Assembly (NCBI GenBank): GCA_947461205.1
Contig: CANHJG010000025.1
Location: forward strand, 1 to 49,932
DNA length: 49,932 nt
Direction: 5' to 3'
Origin: Opitutia bacterium
GTDB taxonomy: Bacteria > Verrucomicrobiota > Verrucomicrobiia > Opitutales > Opitutaceae
Shown piece after piece: positions 36,760 to 44,030 of this stretch. Numbering within the stretch: position 1 is the first letter of the stretch; the number at the start of each line of letters is the position of its first letter. The notes beneath the pieces are model-generated. The model was given only the letters and a program-made list of their open reading frames with translations, was not told the origin of the DNA and ran no database searches. Made by a program: the position numbers and the translations under genes.

Positions 36760-37410
36760 TCAGGCTTTGAGCCGGGCGAGAATGGCCTCGGCGGTTTCGC
36801 GGCCGAGGAAGGGGGCGACGGTGGCCAGGCGTTCGGTCGCGGTGATGACGAAGGTGCAGCGGGGCGCGCCGCGGCGGACACAGGCGATTTCGACGCAGCC
36901 GAGTTCTTCGCCGCTGATAAACTCGAAAAAGCCCTGGAGGAGACCGGCGGGGAAGGGATCGGCAAAGTCGGTGGTGTCGGCGAGGACTTCGGCAAAGTAG
37001 CTGTGGGTGAGATGGGCGGTGACGAGGCCGTGGTCGGGGGCGTCGGTGAGGTCGACCGTGAGGACGCCCCAGCCATGGGCGGCGAAGGTGCGTTCGAGGA
37101 AGCCGAGGCAGGTTTCGAGGGGGAGTTCGCCGAGGGCGGGCAGGCCGAGGCGGGTGGATTCGCGGTCGAGGCCGAGGGCGAGATCGCGGCCGCAGGCGCG
37201 GCCGGTGCGGGAGAGGGCGTCGCGCCAGACCCCGGATTTTTCCTGGTGGAGGATGTGGTGGAGGGCGCGCGTGAATTCGTGCGAGGCGTAGATGACCCGG
37301 GTGCCGGCCGGGTCGGTGACGACGCCGGCGGCGGCGTCGGTGAGGAAGGCGCGCGGGTCGAACAGACGGTCGAGAGGGGCCGCTGGGGAGGAGGGATCAG
37401 GCGGAGGCAT
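36760..37410 (-). CDS. V4R-domain-like sensory protein, copy A
   Basis: A 216-residue protein. The C-terminal part (about 125-190) fits the V4R consensus: PAGLLQGFFEFISGEELGCV, then C177 and C185 in EIACVRRGAPRCTFVI, i.e. x-x-C-x7-C-x-F. V4R is the small-molecule-binding module found N-terminal in XylR/DmpR-type sigma-54 activators and in some stand-alone proteins. The preceding AHGWGVLTVDLTDAPDHG is shared with copy B (ATGWGALTVDLSS). The ligand cannot be inferred. It has 11-12 bp gaps to both neighbours, so it lies within an operon. Confidence 0.75.
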   Translation of the reverse strand: MPPPDPSSPAAPLDRLFDPRAFLTDAAAGVVTDPAGTRVIYASHEFTRALHHILHQEKSGVWRDALSRTGRACGRDLALGLDRESTRLGLPALGELPLETCLGFLERTFAAHGWGVLTVDLTDAPDHGLVTAHLTHSYFAEVLADTTDFADPFPAGLLQGFFEFISGEELGCVEIACVRRGAPRCTFVITATERLATVAPFLGRETAEAILARLKA

Positions 37411-37422
37411 CGCGGCGGGCGG

Positions 37423-37647
37423 TCACTTTTTCCAGGGGATTTTCTTGAAGACGTTGGCGGCGGTGGCGCCGCCGGTGAGTGGCGCGGCGGGCGTGGCAGG
37501 AGGGGCGGTCAGTGACGGCGCAGGCGCGGCGGAGCTCGGCGGTGGGGCGACCGGTGGCGGCGAGGGGGTGGCGGCGGCGACGGCATCGGCGAGGAGACCG
37601 ATGAAGGCCTGCGCGCGGGCGTAATGGGTTTCGTTCCAGGGGGACAT
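37423..37647 (-). CDS. small Pro/Ala-rich protein of the V4R operon
   Basis: A 74-residue protein. The N-terminus MSPWNETHYARAQAFIGLLA is helical; the middle (about 28-58) is Pro/Ala/Ser linker sequence. The end ATAANVFKKIPWKK is a short basic-aromatic tail. That layout resembles a tether or docking peptide. It lies 11-12 bp from both V4R genes on the same strand. No family is recognised, but its position inside the operon supports it. Confidence 0.55.
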   Translation of the reverse strand: MSPWNETHYARAQAFIGLLADAVAAATPSPPPVAPPPSSAAPAPSLTAPPATPAAPLTGGATAANVFKKIPWKK

Positions 37648-37658
37648 GGGGGGTGGGC

Positions 37659-38306
37659 CTAGGCGAGGCGGCGGCGAATTTCGTCGGGGGCGACCCGTTG
37701 TTGGCGCCAGGATTCGACCTCGTCCATCTGGGGTCCGGGTCCGACGGCGAAGCGGCAGGCGGGTGCGCCGAGCGCGGCGCATTGGAATTCGATCGCGTGG
37801 CGTTCGACGCGTTCGAAGAAGCTGAGCGCGCCGGCGAACAGGCCGGCGTAGAGATGGCAGGTCGGCTGGGTGGCGCCAGGTGAATGGGCCGCGACGACGC
37901 TGTGGTGGAGTTCGACGCAGGCGAAGCCGCGGGCGAGTGAGGAGAGGTCGACCGTCAGGGCGCCCCAGCCCGTGGCGTGGAGGGGTTGCCACCAGCGATC
38001 GAGGACGAACTTGGCGTCCAGAGGCCAGCGGCCGAGGTTGGTGCCGCCGTCGCCTGCGTCGGCGACCTGGCGGCGGATGCGGACCATGTCTTGGAGCGCC
38101 CATTCGTAGCCGAATTTGTAGAGGGCGTGGCGCGTGTGGTCGGTGAGCGGGGCGAAGAGATCGGCGGTCAGCTGGGGCAGGAAAATCGCGGGCAGCACGG
38201 CGGCGCGCTGGCCGTCGGGCAGGCGGAGCGTGCCTTCGGCGAGGTGCGGGTGGATGAAATCTTCGCGGGTCTGGCGGTGGCCGTCGCTATTCGGACGAAA
38301 GGGCAT
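37659..38306 (-). CDS. V4R-domain-like sensory protein, copy B
   Basis: A 215-residue paralogue of copy A. The V4R-like part (about 113-190) holds ATGWGALTVDLSSLARG, CHLYAGLFAGALSFFERVER and C176/C184 in EFQCAALGAPACRFAV. N-terminal residues 1-110 differ between the two copies except for general alpha-helical character. It starts with MPFRPNSDGHRQTREDF at 38306, 164 bp after the regulator gene; this gap holds no other gene. Ligand unknown. Confidence 0.75.
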   Translation of the reverse strand: MPFRPNSDGHRQTREDFIHPHLAEGTLRLPDGQRAAVLPAIFLPQLTADLFAPLTDHTRHALYKFGYEWALQDMVRIRRQVADAGDGGTNLGRWPLDAKFVLDRWWQPLHATGWGALTVDLSSLARGFACVELHHSVVAAHSPGATQPTCHLYAGLFAGALSFFERVERHAIEFQCAALGAPACRFAVGPGPQMDEVESWRQQRVAPDEIRRRLA

Positions 38307-38470
38307 GAATCGGGAGTGAGGAGAGGACGGTCTTGGATCGGGCGCGGGCGTCGGCGGGACGCGCGCGGAGGGGCGGTGGGGTGAGCCGGAGGCGAAGGCA
38401 ACGAGGGTGAGCGCGTGGGCCCGCGACTGAAGGGAGCGGCGCGGGCGGCGGACCGTGGGCCGGGCCGCAC

Positions 38471-40105
38471 TCAGGAGGCCGCAGTCTCAGCGACGGCGAG
38501 GGACTCGGCGAGGCGTTTGCTGAAATCGTAGGCGCCGGAGGCGGGCCGAAAGACGCTGCGGGCCATGAGACCGGAGGGGCGGGCGGGCGCGGATTTCGGC
38601 GCGGGAAGCGGGTCGGGGGCCGGGTGGGTCCTGGCTACGACGGAGAGGACGGCCGCGGGCGCGAGCACGGGGACCGGAGCGGGCGTGGCGGGTGCCGATT
38701 TGGGGCGCGGTGCCGCGGGAATCGGGGCGGGCGCCGGCACCGGCGCGGCGGCGGCGGGCGCGGCGGCCGAGTCCGGGCACAGGGCCAAGGGCGGCCGGGT
38801 TTCTTCCGCCGCGATGGCGGGACGCGGGGCTGCAGTCGCGGGGAGCGCGGAGGAGACGGTCGACGGGCCGGTTTCGGCGAGGATTTGCGCGAGGGCAAAT
38901 TCGAGCGCGGGCACGCTGAGTTCGGGATGCTTCGAGGAGGCGACGGCGAGTTGGAGGGTGCGGGAAAGTTCGGCGTAGTTGCCGGGCCAAGCCTGTTCCT
39001 CCAGCCAGGCGGCGGCCGCCGGGGCGAGGGAGGGAGAGTGCGCGGTCCGGTGGGCCGCGGCGTGGTGGTCGATCAGGTGGCGGGCGTGGAGCAGGATATC
39101 GCCGCGGAGAGCGCGGAGGGTTGGGACTTCGACGGAGAGGGAACTGATCTTGTAGAAGAGCGTGTCGTCGAAGCTGCCCGCGTCGGCCAGATCGGACAGG
39201 TGACGGTCGGCGGCGAGGACGAGGCGGAAGCGACGGGCGAACGGCAGGAAAACGTCGCGGCTGGTCATCAGGGTCTGCAGGATCTGCTGTTTTTCCGGGG
39301 ACAGGCAATCCACGCCGGTGACGAGGAGGGTGCCGGCGTCCTGGGAGAGGAGGGACGGAGCGAGGACTTCGATGAGATGGCGGGTCTCGAGTTGGGCGGC
39401 GGGGCACACCATGAACGGGCCGTCGCGAAAAATGGAGATGGCGGCGAGGTCGCGGGCGATGAGTTCGAAGGGCGCGCCGGTTTCGCCCTGGAGGAGGAGG
39501 ACGGCGCGGAAATCGCGGACTTTCCAGAGACGGTGGGTGAACTCGCGGAAGGCTTCGCAGAGGCCGGGAAAGTGGCGGGGGGTGTAGGCGACATCGCCGG
39601 CGGCAGGCTCGGCGGGGAGGCCCGGGACGGCGGCGAACGGGGAGCGGGAGTTGCCGCGGCGGGCGGCGGGGAGCGGGGAGCTGGAGCCCGGGCCGGGGAG
39701 GGACGCGTCGCGCGAGCCGGTGCGGTGGAGGGTTTCGTTGATTTTTTCGAGGAGCGTCTTCGGGTTGGCGGGTTTGTTAAAGATGCCGGCGACGCCCTGT
39801 CGGCTGAGCTGGATCGCGAGTTCGAGGGTGAGCGAGCCGGAGACGAAAATGATGGCGATGTCGGGGCGGATCTTCCGCAGTTCGTGCATGAACTGCTCGC
39901 CGTTCATTTCGGGAAGTTCGTAATCGATGATGACGAGTTCAAACGCGCGTTCGCGGGCGGCGGCGAGCGCGGGCTGGGGGTGGGCGTGGCCGGACACCTC
40001 GTAACCGGCCTGGCGCAGGAGGAGACCCTGCATCTCGCGAAAAACGGACGAATCTTCGACGACGAGGACGTGGGCGCGGGCGGGTTTCTTGGTGTCTTCG
40101 GTCAT
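38471..40105 (-). CDS. response regulator with nucleotide-binding-dead sigma-54-type AAA+ domain
   Basis: A 544-residue protein. Residues 1-128 are an intact receiver: E17/D18, D61 in ELVIIDYELPEMNG, and K111. A linker follows. Residues about 180-412 align with a sigma-54 activator AAA+ domain by landmarks. The Walker A equivalent is QGETGAPFE (206-214), where the GK pair is gone; GAFTGA is absent. Walker B is AGTLLVTGVD with no LDE; the ending AWPGNYAELSRTLQLAV matches the family WPGNxxEL. After about 415 comes a Pro/Ala-rich tract (416-505) and a tail ending YDFSKRLAESLAVAETAAS, with no Fis helix. It probably works by protein contact, not ATP-driven sigma-54 activation. It heads a minus-strand group with the V4R genes. 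Confidence 0.85.
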   Translation of the reverse strand: MTEDTKKPARAHVLVVEDSSVFREMQGLLLRQAGYEVSGHAHPQPALAAARERAFELVIIDYELPEMNGEQFMHELRKIRPDIAIIFVSGSLTLELAIQLSRQGVAGIFNKPANPKTLLEKINETLHRTGSRDASLPGPGSSSPLPAARRGNSRSPFAAVPGLPAEPAAGDVAYTPRHFPGLCEAFREFTHRLWKVRDFRAVLLLQGETGAPFELIARDLAAISIFRDGPFMVCPAAQLETRHLIEVLAPSLLSQDAGTLLVTGVDCLSPEKQQILQTLMTSRDVFLPFARRFRLVLAADRHLSDLADAGSFDDTLFYKISSLSVEVPTLRALRGDILLHARHLIDHHAAAHRTAHSPSLAPAAAAWLEEQAWPGNYAELSRTLQLAVASSKHPELSVPALEFALAQILAETGPSTVSSALPATAAPRPAIAAEETRPPLALCPDSAAAPAAAAPVPAPAPIPAAPRPKSAPATPAPVPVLAPAAVLSVVARTHPAPDPLPAPKSAPARPSGLMARSVFRPASGAYDFSKRLAESLAVAETAAS

Positions 40106-40170
40106 GATCTGGCTTTGGACGGCTGGAGGAAGGTGCGAAACTCGCGGGAGCGAACCGGAACTGCGGGCTT

Positions 40171-40182
40171 GAACTTAAGTTC
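40171..40182. promoter_or_regulatory. perfect 12-bp palindrome between divergent regulators
   Basis: GAACTTAAGTTC is an uninterrupted 12-bp palindrome, 66 bp upstream of the receiver-AAA+ gene and 115 bp upstream of the NarL-type gene. The region around it (40170-40290) is clearly AT-richer than its surroundings, as promoters are. It is a candidate operator, perhaps for the NarL-type regulator. Confidence 0.45.
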
Positions 40183-40296
40183 CGTCATAAAGATGCTGCA
40201 TTGGTCAAATCTTACCAAACATGGTTGGCCCGCGCCATTCGTAGAAGTGCGCGACCGGCGATGTAATACTGCTTATTCTTACCGCCCTCGAATCGC

Positions 40297-40938
40297 ATGC
40301 GCAGCCAAATCAGAGTCGTTCTCATCGAGGACGAGACCATGTTTCGCCAGCTGATTCTGCTCACGTTGGGCAAGGTCAAGGGGATCCAGGTCGTGGGAGA
40401 ATTCGGCCTCGGCAAACCCGGACTTGACTACTGCCTGCGGGAGAAGCCCGACATGCTGGTGGTGGACCTGATGTTGCCGGACATAAACGGGCTCGAGATC
40501 GCCCGCGAAGTGCGGCGCTCAGTGCCGGAGATGAAGATTCTGGTGATCACGGCGCATCCGAGCGAGCGGCTGCCGGCCGAGCTGATGGCCATCGGGGTGA
40601 ACGGCTACGTAGACAAGACCGAGCCGATCGAATACGTGCTGAGCGCGGTCGAGACGGTGCGGGCGGGCGGGATGTTTTTTGCGAGCCGGGTGCGGGCGAA
40701 GAGTGGCGGTGTGCAGCCGGGGGTGAAACCTCCGCTCAACGTGCCGTTGACGGAGCGCGAGCAGGAGATCGCCCGGCTCGTCGCGGCGGGGCAGATGTCG
40801 AAGGAGATTGCCGCCAAACTCAATCTGAGTGTGCGCACCGTGGAAAAACACCGGGCGAACATCATGGAAAAAGTCGGCGTGCGCGAGGTCGCGAGCCTCA
40901 CGCGTTGGTGTATCCAGGTCGGTCTCGCCGACAGCTAA
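40297..40938 (+). CDS. NarL/FixJ-type response regulator
   Basis: A 213-residue two-domain regulator. The receiver (1-120) has E11/D12, phospho-acceptor D57 in MLVVDLMLPDINGLEI, T84-A85 (VITAHPSERLP) and K103 (YVDKTEP). The LuxR-type helix-turn-helix (about 148-208) reads LTEREQEIARLVAAGQMSKE, IAAKLNLSVRTVEKHRANIM. It is divergent from the receiver-AAA+ gene and convergent with an HPt gene 39 bp away. No cognate hybrid kinase lies in the window. Confidence 0.95.
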   Translation: MRSQIRVVLIEDETMFRQLILLTLGKVKGIQVVGEFGLGKPGLDYCLREKPDMLVVDLMLPDINGLEIAREVRRSVPEMKILVITAHPSERLPAELMAIGVNGYVDKTEPIEYVLSAVETVRAGGMFFASRVRAKSGGVQPGVKPPLNVPLTEREQEIARLVAAGQMSKEIAAKLNLSVRTVEKHRANIMEKVGVREVASLTRWCIQVGLADS

Positions 40939-40977
40939 GGGGCGGGAGCACGGTGCGCCGGCCCGGTGACCGGCGGG

Positions 40978-41319
40978 TCAGGCGCCGACGAACGCGCGCA
41001 ACCGTCCGGCGACAGACTCATAGTCGCTCGTGATGAGGGTGAGGTCGTCGTGGGTGAGATCGGCGCCGTCGGGCACGGCGAGGCGGGTTTCCAGCAGGGC
41101 CATGCGCTGGGAGAGGTCGTGGGCGCCCATGAGGCGCGCATTGCTCTTCATGCTGTGGGCGATGCGGTGGCGGTTCTTGCGGGCTCCGGGGCCGGCGAGT
41201 TCGGCGAGCGAAACGGGAAAGTCGCGCAGGAACGTGCGCACGAGTGTGCGGACGTTATCCTCTCCGAGGACGGCGGCGAGTTCGGAGAGCTCTTCATTGG
41301 GCGGCGGCACGCTGGACAT
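40978..41319 (-). CDS. histidine phosphotransfer (HPt) protein
   Basis: A 113-residue single-domain HPt. The core motif is HRIAHSMKSNARLMGAHDLS, with the phospho-accepting His in AHSMKSNA (H-x-x-K-x-x-A-x-x-x-G). The N-terminal helix NEELSELAAVLGEDNVRTLV and the FLRDFP motif are also typical. The family start is MSSVPPPNEELSE at 41319; a 117-codon in-frame extension upstream is Arg/Pro-rich. HPt proteins pass phosphate between hybrid kinases and receivers such as those of its neighbours. It lies between a NarL-type regulator and a hybrid-kinase receiver remnant, suggesting a once larger phosphorelay locus. Confidence 0.88.
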   Translation of the reverse strand: MSSVPPPNEELSELAAVLGEDNVRTLVRTFLRDFPVSLAELAGPGARKNRHRIAHSMKSNARLMGAHDLSQRMALLETRLAVPDGADLTHDDLTLITSDYESVAGRLRAFVGA

Positions 41320-41597
41320 GGCGAAGATAGCCCGTCGACTTTGGGGTGCGGCGCAAAACAAAAAAACAGCGGGAATTGCCCAGTCGGCGGTTTTTCGGAG
41401 GAGGCGAGCGCCTGGATGAACGGGAGGATCCGCGCCGGGTGGTCCGGCGCGGTGGAGCAGGACGGTCTGGGCGGGGAGCGCGGGGAGACCGGGCGAATGC
41501 CAAGCCGGGGAGGCGGGGGGGAACCTGTCCGGTGTCCGCGGGGGTTCTTCCTCGACAACGCGGGGCGAGAGCGGCGTTCTCCGCGTCGTTTTCCCCG

Positions 41598-42071
41598 ATG
41601 AATCCGCCTCCTGCCGCACCGCGGGCTCTGGCGTCGATTCCGACGGTTGCAGTCGTGCCGGAGGGCGCATCTGATGGTCGGACGGTGGGTGGGGGCGCGG
41701 CGGCGAGTTGGGGGGGCTTATCGGCTGGCGCGGCGGTGCGGCCGTTTGCGCTAGGGCGGATGAGCGGGCGGCCGTCCGGCGTCGTGATCATGAATCCGGC
41801 CGTGCCCGGCGCGATGGGCGGAGCGGCGGCGATGTGGGAGACGTTGCAACTGGACCCGGCGGGGCGCGGGATCGTGTCGAGCGGGTATTCGAGCGATCCG
41901 GTGATGGCGAACTTCCGGGACTGCGGTTTTCGCGCGAGCGTGCCGAAGCCGGATCGGCTGGCGGATTTCGCCCCGACCCTGCGCAACGTGATGGCGGAGG
42001 ACTGGGCGGGCGGGAAAATGCGCGGTGGACGACCGCGCGGGTTGCGCTGGAGCGGGGGTGCGACATCGTAG
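41598..42071 (+). pseudogene. remnant of a hybrid-kinase receiver domain with Asp replaced by Asn
   Basis: Open frame of 157 codons whose last 95 residues resemble the end of a receiver domain fused to hybrid kinases: VVIMNPAVPGAMGG, TLQLDPAGRGIVSSGYSSDP, VMANFRDCGFRASVPKPDRL, ADFAPTLRNVM. Usually the first block reads VIMDLTVPGGMGG; here the phospho-acceptor Asp is Asn. No beta-1 with its acidic pair, nor a kinase core, is found upstream; residues 1-60 are low-complexity Pro/Ala/Gly. I read it as a decayed 3' end of a hybrid sensor kinase. A functional pseudo-receiver is possible but less likely. Confidence 0.6.
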
Positions 42072-42076
42072 GGCGC

Positions 42077-42520
42077 ATGAAACGATGGTTGTCGATCGGG
42101 CTGCTGTGGTGGGTGGGCGGATTCGGCGCAATCCCGACCGGGGCCGCAGACGGCGGGGTGCGGGCGAGCACGGCCGAGGTGCGGAAGGACGTCGTCGCGG
42201 TGATCGAGGGGCAACTCGCGGCGTTTCGCGCGGGCGACACGAAAACGGCCTACACCTATGCGGCGGCGGCGCTGCGGGCGCAGAATCCCGTGCGGCAGTT
42301 TTTGCAGATCGTGGAAACGAACTATCCGGAAATCTGGGCGAACACGCGGGGGGAATTCGGCGTGGTGCGCGACGATGGCACGCGGGCGACGGTTTTGGTG
42401 CAGGTGTTTTCCAAGGAGGGGCGGGCGGACTACGACTACGGACTGGTGAAGGAGCGCGACGGGGTCTGGCGGATCGACCGCGTGCTGCGGCATGCGCCGA
42501 AGAAGGCGGAGAAAGTGTGA
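42077..42520 (+). CDS. exported DUF4864-type protein
   Basis: A 147-residue protein with a signal peptide (MKRWLSIGLLWWVGGFGA, cleavage near TGAADG, 22-25). The mature part contains VIEGQLAAFRAGDTKTAYTY, AAAALRAQNPVRQFLQIVET and DYDYGLVKERDGVWRIDRVL, which follow the DUF4864 pattern (a small NTF2-like fold). Length is usual (about 130-150). It follows the receiver remnant by 5 bp; no function can be given. Confidence 0.85.
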   Translation: MKRWLSIGLLWWVGGFGAIPTGAADGGVRASTAEVRKDVVAVIEGQLAAFRAGDTKTAYTYAAAALRAQNPVRQFLQIVETNYPEIWANTRGEFGVVRDDGTRATVLVQVFSKEGRADYDYGLVKERDGVWRIDRVLRHAPKKAEKV

Positions 42521-42918
42521 AGGTGGAACGCGGCGGCGACGGGGTTTGCGGTCGCGCGGGGGGTCGAGCGTAACATCGCGGCCGGTTGCCTCTCGCGGAT
42601 CCGGCGAAACAGAAACGGCCGGTGGTCGTGACGGGACTGCTCATCGCGGCCAACCGGGGCGGGGTGGGGGTGGGAGCGGTGGTTGGGCATCGGCGGGAGC
42701 GAGCGACCGCTCGCGCGTTTCCTTTCGGCGCACGCGCGCGTCGCGCCGCGGCTGATCGGTCAGCCGGGCGACGGGCCGCCGGGGCGGACGGTACGGCCGC
42801 ATCGGTTCCTGCACGGCGCCGTGGCGCACGTGTGGTCGCCGACCTCGCGGCGGGTGACGTTGCCGCCTTTGACGTGTTGGGCGACTTCGATGGGGTCCTT
42901 GACGGTTCTCGTATCTGA
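42521..42918. other. region without a supported gene; possible coding debris
   Basis: 398 bp. All frames are largely open but none is convincing. One minus-strand frame reads TVKDPIEVAQHVKGGNVTRR then EVGDHTCATAPCRNRCG, which looks like fragmentary protein; its antisense is Ser/Trp/Cys-rich and typical of a shadow. It may be part of the decayed gene at 42919-43378, or of a neighbour. Confidence 0.35.
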
Positions 42919-43378
42919 TTAAAAAATACGGAAGGCGCCGGCCGCGCCGTTCCGGTGGAACCTGAGGTTGACGCGGTGGCGGTCGGCGTCGCCGGGGGCG
43001 TAGCCGCGGTCGGTGCGCTCGAGGAAGGGCTTTTTCTGGTGGTCGGCGGGGAGGGCGACGTTGGGACGGAGGGCGTTCTGGGGGGACGTAATCGGAGAAC
43101 GAGGACAAGGCGCGGTTTTTGCGGATGAAGGGGCGGGCGCCGGTGGCGCGGAGCAGGACGCGCAGAGCGGCGTCGAGGGCGGTGTCGCCGAGGGCGGGGA
43201 TTTTCACATGTCGGTCGACAGCGGTGACGCCACCGGAACTGATCAGACCTTGGGCCAAGGCCATGAGGTCGCCGGCGTCGCTAGGGGTGGGGCAGACGAG
43301 CCGGGCCGGGGGGCGCGTGACGCGACCGGAGGCGAAGCCCAGTCGGGCGGGCCGGCGGAGGTCGCGGTGGATGCGCGG
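42919..43378 (-). pseudogene. frameshifted minus-strand gene, unidentified
   Basis: Natural-looking sequence can be followed on the minus strand: HRDLRRPARLGFASGRVTRP, SDAGDLMALAQGLISSGGVT, VKIPALGDTALDAALRVLL and ARPFIRKNRALSSFSDYV. It continues in a second frame, QNALRPNVALPADHQKKPFL, ERTDRGYAPGDADRHRVNLR, RNGAAGAFRIF, stop at 42919. The shift falls at a six-G run (43080-43085). I do not recognise the family, and no clear start codon or N-terminus was found. It may be a decayed gene or a homopolymer sequencing error. Confidence 0.35.
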
Positions 43379-43482
43379 CAGTGGGGGGCGGGTGGAGGAG
43401 GCTGGGCGGCGGGTGGCGGCCAGCCGAGCGGGAACGCGATTGCAGTGAACCTAGGGCGGGCCCACCGGTCTGTTTGGGCTCT

Positions 43483-43947
43483 ATGCACACCCAAATGAAC
43501 CAGAGAACGGATCTGACATTGAACTCACGCGCAGACGCGCGGTCGCATTCCCGAGGGCGCCCGCGCTGGGCCGGATGGCTGGTGGCCGGCGCACTGTTCG
43601 GCGCGGTAGCCCTCTCGTCCGGCTGTGTGGCGGTCGTGGCCGGGGCCGGAGCGGGCGCCGCCGTGGCCTATGTGCGGGGGGATCTCGATGCGACGGTGAA
43701 GGCAGGTTTCGCGCAAGCGGTGCGCGCGGCCAATGGCGCGATCGTGGATTTGAAATTCGCCAAGGTGAGCGAGCGCAACGATGCGTTGCAGGCGATCATC
43801 ATCGCACGCAACGCGGCCGACAAAAAGATCGAGATTCGCGTCGATCAGCTGGGCGAACGAGATTCAAAGGTGAAGATCCGGGTCGGCGTGTTTGGCGACG
43901 AGGCGCTGTCCATCGCGATTCTCGACAAGATCAAAGCGAATCTCTGA
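43483..43947 (+). CDS. DUF3568-like lipoprotein
   Basis: A 154-residue exported protein. The basic N-terminus (SHSRGRPRWAGW) is followed by a hydrophobic span and a lipobox-like LSSGC with C48. The Gly/Ala run VAVVAGAGAGAAVAYVRGDL and the two-layer alpha/beta end (AIIIARNAADKKIEIRVDQL; KVKIRVGVFGDEALSIAILD) match the DUF3568 family of small envelope proteins. The start is uncertain (MHTQMNQ at 43483 or ATG at 43495). It is isolated, with decayed sequence on both sides. Confidence 0.8.
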   Translation: MHTQMNQRTDLTLNSRADARSHSRGRPRWAGWLVAGALFGAVALSSGCVAVVAGAGAGAAVAYVRGDLDATVKAGFAQAVRAANGAIVDLKFAKVSERNDALQAIIIARNAADKKIEIRVDQLGERDSKVKIRVGVFGDEALSIAILDKIKANL

Positions 43948-44030
43948 GCGCGGCGACACGCGCGGCGGGCGGCGAGGCGATCCGGGGGCGACGGCCGGAG
44001 CCGGCCCGGCCGGGGCGCAGGTGCGAACGG

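Noticed and set aside
38624-40354. 576-codon plus-strand frame opposite the receiver-AAA+ gene
   Set aside because: Gly/Glu/Arg-rich shadow; no domain; the minus-strand gene has a complete receiver domain.
42683-42922. 79-codon plus-strand frame, initially attractive
   Set aside because: Its Ser/Trp/Cys/Thr-rich end is the usual look of the antisense of a real protein, and the minus strand there reads more naturally.
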